DNA of 64,000 nucleotides, taken from Vagococcus allomyrinae (GTDB lineage Bacteria; Bacillota; Bacilli; Lactobacillales; Vagococcaceae). The notes beneath the pieces are model-generated. The model ran no database searches. It was not told the origin of the DNA and saw only the letters and a list, made by a program, of their open reading frames with translations. The stretch's first letter is position 1, and each line of letters starts with the position of its first letter. Positions 8,525 to 17,655 of the stretch are shown here, one piece after another. Location: contig NZ_JAEEGA010000011.1 in NCBI RefSeq assembly GCF_017829975.1, positions 124,001 to 188,000 of the forward strand. The letters are read 5' to 3'. Both the position numbers and the translations under genes were made by a program.

Positions 8525-11149
8525 TTAGATTTTTTTCCAAATGCGATAAATTAATTTCTCTCCTTCTACAATAAGGAAAACCAACACTCCTGCTAACAAA
8601 GCTAAGCTCGTATGATGCCAGCCGATGGACGTCGTTGCTAAGATGCTGTTCATGAAAGGCACATACATAACGGCTAATTGTAAAATGACCAAAATACCTG
8701 TTGCTAGCCACAATATTTTATTGGCCAAAATACTTTTGGTAATCGCAAACTGATGGATTTCCCGACAATTAATCATGTAGAAGACTTGCCCACACACAAT
8801 CGTCAATAACAATGTGGTTTGCATAACAGTCTCACTGGCTCCCTGATTTCCTAAATAAGTATTGATCATAAAGCCTAATGCAGCTAACAATAGCGAGACA
8901 TACGTTGTTCTGAAGACTGCATAGCCGTTTAAGATGTTTTCTTTAGGATCTCGTGGTTTTCTCGTCATGGCATCTTTAGCAATCGGTTCAAAGCCAAGAG
9001 CAAAAGATAAGGTAATCGTCGTGACCATGTTCAACCATAAAATTTGAATCGAAGTCAAAGGTAAAGGTTTATCCAATAAAATTGAAACAACTACTAACAG
9101 CCCTTGAGCAAATGCTGTCGGTAAGGAGAAGTAAATCGTCTTCTTTAGATTGTCATAAACACGCCGGCCTTCTCTGACGGCAGCCGCAATTGTGGCAAAA
9201 TTGTCATCTGCTAACACCATATCAGCCGCATCTTTAGTTACTTCTGTTCCTTTGATGCCCATGGCGATGCCGATGTCAGCTTTTTTCAAAGCAGGTGCAT
9301 CATTAACGCCATCACCTGTCATGCCAACAATTTCACCATTTTCCTGAATCGCTCGAACTAAGCGCAATTTATGCTCGGGAGTGGTTCTAGCAAATACGTC
9401 GTGTGTCGCCACCACGCCCTGAAGCTCCAGATCGCTTAAGTTTTCAATGTCACTGCCGATTAGCGCTTGGTTGTAATTCGTTAAACCAATCTGCTCTGCA
9501 ATCGCGACGGCCGTATCTTTGTGATCTCCTGTGATCATTTTGACACTAATTCCAGCATCGTGACAAATCCGAATGGCCTCCATGGCTTCTTTTTTAGGCG
9601 GGTCAATAATTCCGTATAAACCTAGCATCACCATCTCTTGTTGTAAATCCTCATGGCTGATGGTGGCCATTTCAAAAGGAACTTCCTTGTAGGCGGCGGC
9701 TAACATTCGCTGACCTTTACGTGCTTGAATAGAGATTTCCTCTTCCCAGTAAGCCAAGTCAATCGTCTTGTAAGCCTCTTGCTCTAATTGCAAAGAAACC
9801 ATGTCTAAAACAATATCTGGCGCCCCTTTTAAATAAATAAACTTCTTCTTGCCTATCACCACTAAAGTGGCCATGTATTTGTAGGCCGAATCAAAGGGAA
9901 TTTTATAAAGAATGTGCTCTTCCTGATCCAATGGATGTTGATTAGCAAATTCCAACAACGCCCCTTCTGTTGGGTTACCGATAATCTCCCGTTTGCCACC
10001 TCGATAATTAATTTTCGTGTCGTTACAATACAACGCGGTTTCAATCAAACGATGCCACGCCAAACGGTCTTCTTGAGCAGAATGCTCAAAGCCTTCATCT
10101 GCGATTTCAACCACTTGATCTTTTGTCACAATTGACACAACTGTCATTTCATTTTTAGTTAAAGTACCTGTTTTATCTGAACAAATCACGCTCATGCTGC
10201 CCAGAGTTTCCACCGCAGGCATCTTTTTGATAATCGCTTTTTTTACCGCCATTCGCGTTACTCCAACCGATAAAATAATCGATAACACTGCCGGCAATCC
10301 TTCTGGGACCGCCGAAACCGCTAAAGCAATCATAGCTGATACCAGTTCTCCGCCAGTAAATTCTCTAAACATTAAACTAAATACCACTAAAAATAAAATC
10401 AACGCTGCTAAAATATAGAATATCTGTTTATTTAACTGCTTCATCTTTTTGATTAAAGGCGTTTCCCCACTGCCGACCTCTTTCAGATGTTGACTGATTT
10501 TACCAAGTTCCGTACCATCACCTGTTTCGACCACAATCCCCTTGCCGCTACCACTATTGACCAGCGTTCCGGAATAGACCATGTTTAAGCGATCTCCTAA
10601 ATCTGCCGAGCTAGTAATATCGGCCGTATTCTTGTTAACCGGTGTGGATTCCCCTGTTAATATCGCTTCTTCCACCACTAAATTATAGGCCTCTACTAAG
10701 CGCAAATCGGCTGGAATAATGGTGCCTGGGTTAAGCAACACCACATCGCCTGCGACTAAGCTCGTGGCTTCAACGATTCCCTTTTCACCATCCGCCAGAA
10801 TCGTTGCTTGAGAGCCCATCATGGCACTTAAACTGCTCAAGGAGTTGGTTGCCTTACGCTCCTGAACATAGCCGATCAATGAATTTATCAACACCACTGC
10901 AAAAATAATGGTCATGTCAATAAAATCACCTGTTACCCCTTTTAAGATTCCTGCTCCAATTAAAACGTAAATCAACAAATCATTAAAGTGATGTAAAAAT
11001 TTCTTTAATTCGCTATCTTCCTGACCCTTGCTCAAGCTGTTTTCCCCTTGGCTTACGATCCGCTTTTGCCGTTCTTCTGATGAGAGCCCTAACTCACTTG
11101 TTTTTGTCACTGATTGAGTTTCCTCAATTGTTCGTTGATACCATTCCAT
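8525..11149 (-). CDS. Cation-transporting P-type ATPase (calcium type, P2)
   Basis: An 874-residue P2-type ATPase that exports cations, most likely Ca2+, at the cost of ATP. Visible motifs: TGES in the actuator domain (165-168), the ion-binding helix with PEGLP (282-286), the phosphorylated Asp325 in CSDKTGTLTKN, the hinge motif MTGDGVNDAPAL, and six C-terminal membrane helices including SIQILWLNMVTTITLSFALG. The length is right for bacterial SERCA/PMCA-like pumps. It starts at ATG behind ACAGGAGG. There is no adjacent regulator. A Mn2+ or Na+/K+ substrate cannot be excluded from sequence alone. Confidence 0.9.
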   Translation of the reverse strand: MEWYQRTIEETQSVTKTSELGLSSEERQKRIVSQGENSLSKGQEDSELKKFLHHFNDLLIYVLIGAGILKGVTGDFIDMTIIFAVVLINSLIGYVQERKATNSLSSLSAMMGSQATILADGEKGIVEATSLVAGDVVLLNPGTIIPADLRLVEAYNLVVEEAILTGESTPVNKNTADITSSADLGDRLNMVYSGTLVNSGSGKGIVVETGDGTELGKISQHLKEVGSGETPLIKKMKQLNKQIFYILAALILFLVVFSLMFREFTGGELVSAMIALAVSAVPEGLPAVLSIILSVGVTRMAVKKAIIKKMPAVETLGSMSVICSDKTGTLTKNEMTVVSIVTKDQVVEIADEGFEHSAQEDRLAWHRLIETALYCNDTKINYRGGKREIIGNPTEGALLEFANQHPLDQEEHILYKIPFDSAYKYMATLVVIGKKKFIYLKGAPDIVLDMVSLQLEQEAYKTIDLAYWEEEISIQARKGQRMLAAAYKEVPFEMATISHEDLQQEMVMLGLYGIIDPPKKEAMEAIRICHDAGISVKMITGDHKDTAVAIAEQIGLTNYNQALIGSDIENLSDLELQGVVATHDVFARTTPEHKLRLVRAIQENGEIVGMTGDGVNDAPALKKADIGIAMGIKGTEVTKDAADMVLADDNFATIAAAVREGRRVYDNLKKTIYFSLPTAFAQGLLVVVSILLDKPLPLTSIQILWLNMVTTITLSFALGFEPIAKDAMTRKPRDPKENILNGYAVFRTTYVSLLLAALGFMINTYLGNQGASETVMQTTLLLTIVCGQVFYMINCREIHQFAITKSILANKILWLATGILVILQLAVMYVPFMNSILATTSIGWHHTSLALLAGVLVFLIVEGEKLIYRIWKKI

Positions 11150-11232
11150 AATCGACCTCCTGTGACCTTTTAATCAGTGAACACCTTTGACTTAAGTGTT
11201 CGTCGATACCTTTACTTCTGCTGTCTTTTTAT

Positions 11233-11694
11233 CTAAGGGACAACGATTTTTATCATGCTCATTCCTGGTATTTGAGGAGGTAACGAGCTGGCCACAGGGC
11301 TATCTTTAATTAATGTGACTTCTATCGTGGCACCAACCTCGATTTGCTCAACAGAAAGTGCTTTGCCCGCACCATCTACTATTGTTACTCCTTCTGTCAA
11401 TAAAACGACTTCTTCGAAGGGGGTCGTTTCAGACTCTGTATCTGCTGGTACCAAACTTTCTAAAACTAGGCGCTGATACTCCCCATCTGGTGCCTCTTTA
11501 ACTTTACCAATCATCACTTCCGATGGTTCTTGACTTCGATCCACTGAACTCTCCTCACTCTTTTCACTAACGCTACTCTCCGCAGTCTTAGTACTCTCAA
11601 GGGTGCCTGAGCTCCCCTCTTTTTGGCCACAGGCTGCTAAAAGGCCTATTAAGCTTAATAGTAGTATAGCTGATAATAAATACTTCCTTTTCAT
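11233..11694 (-). CDS. Small lipoprotein of unknown function
   Basis: Begins with a type II signal peptide (KRKYLLSAILLLSLIGLLAACG), so the mature protein is attached to the membrane at Cys. A Ser/Glu-rich linker (about residues 27-55) leads to a small beta-rich domain with GEYQRLVLESLVPADTES and VGATIEVTLI, which I do not recognise. The ATG at 11694 is preferred to one three codons upstream because it gives the normal short lipoprotein signal. It begins 24 bp after the stop of the SepM-like protease gene on the same strand, so the two are probably cotranscribed and may act together at the cell surface. Confidence 0.7.
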   Translation of the reverse strand: MKRKYLLSAILLLSLIGLLAACGQKEGSSGTLESTKTAESSVSEKSEESSVDRSQEPSEVMIGKVKEAPDGEYQRLVLESLVPADTESETTPFEEVVLLTEGVTIVDGAGKALSVEQIEVGATIEVTLIKDSPVASSLPPQIPGMSMIKIVVP

Positions 11695-11717
11695 TGTCCT
11701 CATCCTCTCTTATCTTT

Positions 11718-12755
11718 TTAAGAACCTGTTTCCACTAACCAATCGATTGCCTCTTGAACCGTTTTGACTGGCACAATCACCATTTCAGTATCCAATTTTT
11801 TGACAGCTACTAAAGCTTCTTGATAATTACTTTGAACATCAGGAAAGTAATGACGAAACTCTTCAGAAATCTCATCATCTGGTACTAAAAATGCTTTGGC
11901 CTTACCATTTGCTGCCGAATAAACTTTTTCTGCAATCCCACCTACTCGTGTTACTTGACCATCCAAATTAATTGCTCCAGTCCCAGCAATGTCACGACCA
12001 TTTCTCAAATCATGATTGGAGGCCATGGCATACATCTGCAAAGTGAACATCAGTCCCGCTGAAGGCCCCCCAACTGCTCCCAGTTCAATTTCCACCGGAA
12101 TATCGCTAGTCAACGTGGTCCGATCAAGCAATTGAATGCCTAATGAATGTCGGCCTGTTACTTCATTAAGATCAACTTTACCCGTTACCATTTTTTTAGT
12201 ACCCTCACGTTCTATTTCAAGAATCACCTCAGCGCCAACTTCCCGCTCTTGAAGATAATTAATCAAATCAGACGAATGAGTAAAAAAATAATCATCAACT
12301 GTTACAATCTGATCCCCTGTTGCTACTTTTCCCTGTAAGCCAGACTCTTTGGCCGCTGTTAAAACAAAAATTCCTTGATAGCTCAATTCAGCTTTTTTTC
12401 CTGCCAGATCAAGCGCCAATTTCTTGGCGGCATTTTGAGAGTTATTCATAGCCGTTTGCTGCTGCAAACGTGAAGCTTCTGTTGGCAACCCATTATTGGC
12501 TGTTTCCTGGTTCACCACTTCACGAAAAGGATCGTTAACAGTCGTTAAGATCTCCCACAAAGTGGCTGATCTTGTTTGAACCACGGTGACATAAAACTTA
12601 CCTCCCTGTTCGTCTCTTTGTTGATTAACCTGAACAGTGTTTTCCAAACTAATTAAATTACCTGGTCCGCGAATCAGCAGCGGTGTCTTCCAAAAAATAA
12701 CAATTAATACCAATAATACAACAACCAGTCCCGATACAACCTTTAACTTTTTCAC
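11718..12755 (-). CDS. SepM/YlbL-like PDZ-domain serine protease (Lon-type)
   Basis: A 345-residue membrane-anchored protease. It has one N-terminal membrane helix (about 5-27), a PDZ domain (about 120-195, with YQGIFVLTAAKESG and TGDQIVTVDD) and a Lon-like S16 domain with the Ser-Lys dyad: Ser232 in GAVGGPSAGLMF and Lys277 in VGGIAEKV. In streptococci SepM trims competence signal peptide outside the cell; other relatives are less studied. It begins at GTG behind GGGAGTGATG. The downstream neighbour is a lipoprotein gene rather than the usual coaD region, which is somewhat unusual. Confidence 0.88.
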   Translation of the reverse strand: MKKLKVVSGLVVVLLVLIVIFWKTPLLIRGPGNLISLENTVQVNQQRDEQGGKFYVTVVQTRSATLWEILTTVNDPFREVVNQETANNGLPTEASRLQQQTAMNNSQNAAKKLALDLAGKKAELSYQGIFVLTAAKESGLQGKVATGDQIVTVDDYFFTHSSDLINYLQEREVGAEVILEIEREGTKKMVTGKVDLNEVTGRHSLGIQLLDRTTLTSDIPVEIELGAVGGPSAGLMFTLQMYAMASNHDLRNGRDIAGTGAINLDGQVTRVGGIAEKVYSAANGKAKAFLVPDDEISEEFRHYFPDVQSNYQEALVAVKKLDTEMVIVPVKTVQEAIDWLVETGS

Positions 12756-13104
12756 TTCACATCACTCCCATTTACGCCTTTTCACCTCGAGTCACAGTGC
12801 TTATTCTTTCAGCAATATCAGCAAGCCTTTGGAAAACAGATCGCCCTATTCACCAGAACGATCTAAGCACGCTGATCTCTCATTCCACCGTCCCTTAACC
12901 CGTAAAAGTTATATGTAACAAAAACATATAATAACGATACCTTTTTTGATGAAATAACACATATAACTTACTTTTATTGTAATTCTTCACTGGAAATATA
13001 GCAATTTTAAGCACCTAAACCCAAAGAAAAAAACTCGATCTGGTGAATTTCTACAGATCGAGTCTCCCCTACGTTTAATAACAGTCGTTCAAATAAAAAA
13101 AAGA
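12756..13104. other. Intergenic region between the protease and the GTPase gene
   Basis: About 350 bp. It holds the upstream region of the protease gene and the terminator of the GTPase gene at 13026-13063. I see no further gene. Confidence 0.5.
13026..13063 (-). terminator. Rho-independent terminator of the GTPase gene
   Basis: ACTCGATCTG (13033-13042) pairs with CAGATCGAGT (13054-13063). On the minus strand the stem is followed by TTTTTTT. It lies 40 bp after the stop codon. Confidence 0.9.
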
Positions 13105-14217
13105 TTATTTTTTCAAGACAGATGATGACGCACCTTTGAGTAACCCTAGCAAAAGTTCTTTCATTTCCGATTCATTTAACTCGCTTAACTTAATTTTTTC
13201 ATCAATTATCAAGTTGATTAATTGAATATAGGCTTCGCCCAAAAGTTTTGTCAGTATCGCTGCCGTACTGCCTGATACCATCCCGCCAGCAATGGTGCCT
13301 AACCCTGGAAACAGTTTGAAGATCGAACTGACAATACTCTTGCCCCCAACAGTCGTTCCCGTAATGCCGATGATTCCCCCGGCGATGGTTTCAATTCCCT
13401 TTTTCTCAATTTTTATGCCATAAACAGACGTAATTTTCGCCAACATCCCTGTTTGAGAGGCAATCAAGATCGGCGCATCAGAAAAGGGGATCGGAATAAA
13501 CCCTTGACCAAAAGTGGTTAACACAACCCCATCAATCACCCTTCTGGCTTGTTTATCTTTTAAATCTCTTGAAACCTTTTGGGCGTTCATAAAAGATGTT
13601 TGAATCGAATCTGGCAACACGTTACTAGTGGCTACTATTAGGTCATCCAAACCATAAGCCTCCTGCTCAGCTGTCCCTTCAGCACACAGAATGACAATAT
13701 CTTTAACAGTTAGAGTCATCTCTTGAATGACTTGCTTAAATTTAAGGGCAGAAGACTTGCTGTAAGATTTGGTTAGCACTAAAATCACTGGAATCCCTAA
13801 TTTAGCCACATCTTCAATAAAGTCTCTCTCCGTATCTTCAAAACGATCACCGTTGCCGGCCACACAATACCACATGCAATGAATAGCCTCATTGCCATCT
13901 TCTTTTTTGCGGGAAGCTTTAACTAGCTCTTTAATATCTTTCAGCGATTTTTTTTGCATCTTTTTGTCAAGTTCCAAGCCAACGGTGTCATACAATCTAA
14001 CTGGTACACCGATTTTTTCAATTAATTCAATTTGCTTCGTCACTGGCTTCCCAATTCCGGTTTCTGCCAGCTCTTCTCTGAAGGTTTGATTAATCAACGT
14101 AGATTTACCAACGCCACTTTTACCAGCAATGATAAAATTGACGCTTTTTAACTTTGACTCCTCCATGTTGATTTTTTGAAGTAAATCATCATAAAACGTG
14201 TCATTATTCTTACTCAT
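13105..14217 (-). CDS. GTPase with C-terminal DUF697-like membrane domain
   Basis: A 370-residue protein. The N-terminal Era/dynamin-like GTPase domain has a P-loop GKSGVGKST (32-40), G3 DTVG (77-80) and a G4-like LTKS (148-151). The C-terminal half is hydrophobic with Gly-rich segments (GGIIGITGTTVGGKS, GLGTIAGGMVSGSTAAIL) as in DUF697/EcsC-like proteins, which insert in or lie on membranes. It starts at ATG after TAGGAGGCC. It stands alone with its own terminator. The role is unknown; relatives occur near envelope-stress and defence genes, but this neighbourhood gives no hint. Confidence 0.75.
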   Translation of the reverse strand: MSKNNDTFYDDLLQKINMEESKLKSVNFIIAGKSGVGKSTLINQTFREELAETGIGKPVTKQIELIEKIGVPVRLYDTVGLELDKKMQKKSLKDIKELVKASRKKEDGNEAIHCMWYCVAGNGDRFEDTERDFIEDVAKLGIPVILVLTKSYSKSSALKFKQVIQEMTLTVKDIVILCAEGTAEQEAYGLDDLIVATSNVLPDSIQTSFMNAQKVSRDLKDKQARRVIDGVVLTTFGQGFIPIPFSDAPILIASQTGMLAKITSVYGIKIEKKGIETIAGGIIGITGTTVGGKSIVSSIFKLFPGLGTIAGGMVSGSTAAILTKLLGEAYIQLINLIIDEKIKLSELNESEMKELLLGLLKGASSSVLKK

Positions 14218-14373
14218 ATCTGGCCTCCTAGTTAGTATGTCTCATCGTCAGTTCAATTAAATTATACCATTAGCCGTAACTAAGCTTCTCACTAAGTGCT
14301 TACGAAGAAGCTTTCTCACCAAATTAGGCTCCGAAAAAAGGCCTAACTGAATGTTCAATCAATACCAACAACG

Positions 14374-15117
14374 TTACTCTCGGTAATAAACCTCATCAAG
14401 AAATAGCCCGTGTGAAGGGACGGTTTCTCCTGCTTGTTGCCTAATCTTCGTTTCTAAGACTTGATCAATCACTTCCAGTGGCAATTTTCCTGCGCCAATC
14501 TCTATAATTGTCCCTGTTATGATTCTGACCATATTGTATAAAAAGCCATTGCCAACAAACCTAAAATGCAGCAAACTACCTGTTTGTTCAATTGACAACT
14601 CTTTAATGATTCTGACTGTCGATTTTTTGGTTTTCTTAAGAGACGAGAACCCAAGAAAATCATGCGTCCCGATTAACTTGCGACAAGCCTCGTCCATTTT
14701 TTCCTTGTCGAGCTTTTGAGGATAGTGAAAACTATAGTTTCGTTCAAAAGCTGACGGTACAGCATGATTCCAGACATAGTAACTATACTGTTTGCCAGTC
14801 CCATTGTAGCGAGCATGAAATCTCTCAGAAGCTTCTTCTACCTCTTTAATGACAATATCTTTTGGTAAATACCGATTGAGAAATTCACGCATTTTAGCTA
14901 AGTCCAACGGGCTCATCGTTTTAAAATTGGCGACTTGCCCTTTGGCATGAGCACCTGCATCCGTTCGTCCTGAGCCAATAATCTCGATTGTTTCTCCTGT
15001 CATCTGACTCAAAACCCCTTCAATCTTACCTTGAATCGTATTGTCAGAATCTCCTAATCGCTGCCAACCAAGGTAACGCTTGCCATCATATTCGATGGTT
15101 AATTTTATGTTTCTCAT
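14374..15117 (-). CDS. truA: tRNA pseudouridine(38-40) synthase TruA
   Basis: Converts uridines 38-40 of the tRNA anticodon arm to pseudouridine. The catalytic Asp53 lies in GSGRTDAGAHAKGQ, and the fold signatures YDGKRYLGWQR at the start and FRFVGNGFLYNMVRII near the end are clear. At 247 residues it has the normal length. It starts at ATG after AGAGGAGAAAAG. In many Firmicutes truA follows ecfT in the ribosomal-protein region; here it is apart from those genes. Confidence 0.96.
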   Translation of the reverse strand: MRNIKLTIEYDGKRYLGWQRLGDSDNTIQGKIEGVLSQMTGETIEIIGSGRTDAGAHAKGQVANFKTMSPLDLAKMREFLNRYLPKDIVIKEVEEASERFHARYNGTGKQYSYYVWNHAVPSAFERNYSFHYPQKLDKEKMDEACRKLIGTHDFLGFSSLKKTKKSTVRIIKELSIEQTGSLLHFRFVGNGFLYNMVRIITGTIIEIGAGKLPLEVIDQVLETKIRQQAGETVPSHGLFLDEVYYRE

Positions 15118-15299
15118 TATCTTTTCTCCTCTAATGCCGATAGTTTCTGAATTTTCTCAAGACTAAAGAGTCAATAACAACTTTTAGGACTCTCATCACG
15201 GCTCTCTGAACTCAGTTTATCACATTGTCGCGATTCAATACTAGAAAAGCTTATCAGAGCTGCCTTAAAAAAGCAGCGTCTAACTACTCCATTTTCTGC

Positions 15300-15328
15300 T
15301 TGACATTACATCGATGTTCATCTATATT
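15300..15328 (+). promoter_or_regulatory. Promoter of the arsR-ABC operon with operator-like palindrome
   Basis: TTGACA (15300-15305), a 17-base spacer and TATATT (15323-15328) form a strong sigma-A promoter. The palindrome ACATCGATGT (15308-15317) sits inside the spacer, where a bound ArsR repressor would block polymerase. The leader to the start codon is about 100 bases. Confidence 0.75.
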
Positions 15329-15437
15329 AAACATAGTCAACCATCTATATAAAGAGGCGCTTTTAGTTCAGGGTTTGAGTTGTTCCCTGCTTCTTAATAC
15401 GGAGAACAGACGGACAAAAAGTAGCGGAGGAAAAGAC

Positions 15438-15806
15438 ATGGACTACGAAAAAACGTCATTGATACTTAAAGCTATGGCTGACCCCAAACGAATGAAAATT
15501 ATCGACCTGCTGTCATCTGGTAGTCTTTGCGCCTGTGATGTTTTAGCTCATTTTGACTTTACTCAACCAACTCTCTCTCACCATATGAAAGTACTGGAAA
15601 ATGCCGGCATCGTGTCCGTCAGCAAAAAAAGTCAATGGCATCACTATACGTTGAAAGAAAACTTTGTCACAGAATTGATGAACGACATGACCCAGCTCCT
15701 TGCCTCTAATGGTGAAACTTGCCTCTGCCATCATCAAACTTGCAACTGCAACCAGCAAACAAACAACTCAAGTAACGATACCACTAAGGAGATCACTAAA
15801 ACATGA
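15438..15806 (+). CDS. ArsR-family thiol/metalloid-sensing repressor
   Basis: A 122-residue winged-helix repressor. Recognition helix region: FTQPTLSHHMKVLENAGIV. It carries the Cys-x-Cys pair (Cys31, Cys33 in SLCACDVL) at the place of the arsenite/antimonite site of ArsR (ELCVCDL), plus a second Cys group in the tail (CLCHHQTCNC, residues 95-104). The start at 15438 is chosen over an in-frame upstream codon because it follows AGCGGAGGAAAAG and matches family length. The stop overlaps the ABC ATPase start (ATGA). It should repress its own operon and release on binding a thiophilic metal or metalloid. The effector is inferred. Confidence 0.88.
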   Translation: MDYEKTSLILKAMADPKRMKIIDLLSSGSLCACDVLAHFDFTQPTLSHHMKVLENAGIVSVSKKSQWHHYTLKENFVTELMNDMTQLLASNGETCLCHHQTCNCNQQTNNSSNDTTKEITKT

Positions 15807-16738
15807 CCTATGCACTTGAACTAACCAATTTAAAAAAAGTCTATGGAACTGGCGTTAAAGCCTTACGAGGAATTGATTTAACTGTGGAAGAAGGCGATTT
15901 TTACGCTTTATTAGGTCCTAATGGGGCTGGCAAATCCACAACCATTGGGATTATCACCTCACTCGTCAACAAAACTTCAGGAAAAGTAAAAGTCTTTGAC
16001 TATGATCTTGATACTGATTTAGTTCGAGCCAAACAACAGATTGGCTTGGTTCCTCAAGAATTTAACTTTAATCCCTTTGAAACTGTTCAACAAATCGTTG
16101 TCAATCAAGCTGGCTATTACGGTGTCCCCCGTAAAGAAGCCCTTAAGCGAAGCGAAACCTACCTTAAACAATCTGGTTTATGGGAAAAACGCCACGAGCG
16201 AGCTCGGATGCTGTCTGGTGGAATGAAGCGACGCTTGATGATTGCCCGTGCGCTAATGCATGAGCCTCGCTTGCTTATTTTAGACGAACCAACTGCTGGA
16301 GTCGACATCGAATTAAGGCGGGAAATGTGGGTCTACTTAAGAGAATTAAATGAACAGGGGACAACGATTATTCTCACCACTCATTATTTGGAAGAAGCCG
16401 AAATGCTTTGTCGCAATATCGGAATTATTCAGTCTGGCGAATTGATTGAAAATACGAGTATGAAAGCTCTTTTAGCTAAATTACAATTTGAAACCTTTAT
16501 TTTTGATTTGGCCCCCTACGATCGTCAACCAGAAATAGCCGGCTACGAAAGCTTGTTTGAAGATGAGTTAACATTAGCCGTTGAAGTCGAACGCAATCAA
16601 GGTATCAACGATATCTTTGAACAACTTAGCCAGCAAGGCATCAAGGTATTGTCCATGCGCAATAAATCCAATCGGTTAGAAGAACTTTTTCTAAAAATCA
16701 CCGAAGAAAAACATCAAGTGGAGGACGATCATGTTTAA
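15803..16738 (+). CDS. ABC-2 type exporter, ATP-binding protein
   Basis: A 311-residue ATPase that powers the permease encoded next. Walker A GPNGAGKST (38-46), signature LSGGMKRRL, Walker B LLILDEPTAGVD and the switch His in LTTHYLEEAE are intact. It resembles the YadG/DrrA type used for export of drugs or envelope compounds. A C-terminal extension of about 90 residues follows the ATPase core. It overlaps the ArsR gene by 4 bp and the permease gene by 8 bp, so translation is probably coupled. Confidence 0.92.
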   Translation: MTYALELTNLKKVYGTGVKALRGIDLTVEEGDFYALLGPNGAGKSTTIGIITSLVNKTSGKVKVFDYDLDTDLVRAKQQIGLVPQEFNFNPFETVQQIVVNQAGYYGVPRKEALKRSETYLKQSGLWEKRHERARMLSGGMKRRLMIARALMHEPRLLILDEPTAGVDIELRREMWVYLRELNEQGTTIILTTHYLEEAEMLCRNIGIIQSGELIENTSMKALLAKLQFETFIFDLAPYDRQPEIAGYESLFEDELTLAVEVERNQGINDIFEQLSQQGIKVLSMRNKSNRLEELFLKITEEKHQVEDDHV

Positions 16739-17501
16739 TCTTTATTATACGGCACTAAAAAGTCTAGCAGTTAAAGAAACCAACCGCTACCTACGTATTT
16801 GGGTGCAAACACTAGTACCACCGGTGATTACCACCTCCCTATATTTTGTTATCTTTGGTAATTTAATCGGGGGACGCATCGGGGAAATGGCCGGATTTAC
16901 TTATATGGAATTTATCGTGCCTGGTCTGATTATGATGTCTGTTATCACCAGTTCTTATTCCAATGTAGCCTCTTCTTTTTTCTCTCAAAAATTTCAAAAA
17001 AATATTGAGGAATTATTGATCGCTCCTGTTCCCACTCATGTGATTATTTGGGGATTTGTGATCGGCGGACTTGGTAGAAGTATTTTAGTGGGGGCTCTTG
17101 TTACCATTATTTCCTTGTTCTTTGTGCCACTTTACGTTCATTCTTGGCTCTTTGTCATTGTCACCCTTCTTATGACAGCTGTTTTATTTTCATTAGCTGG
17201 GTTATTAAATGGGATTTTCGCCCAGTCTTTTGATGACGTGTCGATCGTACCAACCTTTGTTTTACAACCGTTAACCTATCTTGGTGGGGTCTTTTACTCG
17301 ATCTCCATGTTGCCACCGATTTGGCAAACAATTTCAAAAGTTAACCCGATCGTTTACATGATCTCAGGATTCCGCTACGGTTTTCTTGGAGTTATCGATG
17401 TGCCAATTGTCCTATCTGTCTCGATTTTAATCCTTTTTATCATCGTTCTTTATGGGGTTTGCTGGTACTTAATCGAAAAAGGTCGAGGATTAAGAAGTTA
17501 A
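16731..17501 (+). CDS. ABC-2 type exporter, permease
   Basis: A 256-residue membrane protein with six predicted helices and the ABC-2 pattern: GFTYMEFIVPGLIMMSVI, FQKNIEELLIAPVPTHVIIW (coupling region) and the conserved LTYLGGVFYSISMLPPIWQ before the last loop. It forms the pore with the overlapping ATPase gene. The last gene of the three-gene ArsR operon, followed by a terminator. ArsR-controlled ABC-2 exporters are uncommon compared with ArsB or Acr3 pumps; the substrate is unknown. Confidence 0.92.
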   Translation: MFNLYYTALKSLAVKETNRYLRIWVQTLVPPVITTSLYFVIFGNLIGGRIGEMAGFTYMEFIVPGLIMMSVITSSYSNVASSFFSQKFQKNIEELLIAPVPTHVIIWGFVIGGLGRSILVGALVTIISLFFVPLYVHSWLFVIVTLLMTAVLFSLAGLLNGIFAQSFDDVSIVPTFVLQPLTYLGGVFYSISMLPPIWQTISKVNPIVYMISGFRYGFLGVIDVPIVLSVSILILFIIVLYGVCWYLIEKGRGLRS

Positions 17502-17574
17502 TCAACTAAAAAGGTAAAACCACTTGCCACGACCTAATTTAGCGATTCATTTTGAACACTATTACACTTAAAAG

Positions 17575-17626
17575 GCCTTGTACCGTTAATTTCAGTTGGA
17601 AATCAACGGTACAAGGCTCCTTTTTT
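17575..17626 (+). terminator. Terminator of the arsR-ABC operon
   Basis: GCCTTGTACCGTT pairs perfectly with AACGGTACAAGGC, followed by TTTTTT. The convergent peptidoglycan hydrolase gene ends 30 bp beyond and may share it. Confidence 0.93.
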
Positions 17627-17655
17627 GTAAATCGTGTGCCAAGTCAAGCTTAAGA

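Noticed and set aside
15225-15437. 71-codon N-terminal extension of the ArsR gene
   Set aside because: The region contains the operon promoter, and the ATG at 15438 has an excellent ribosome binding site and matches the family length.
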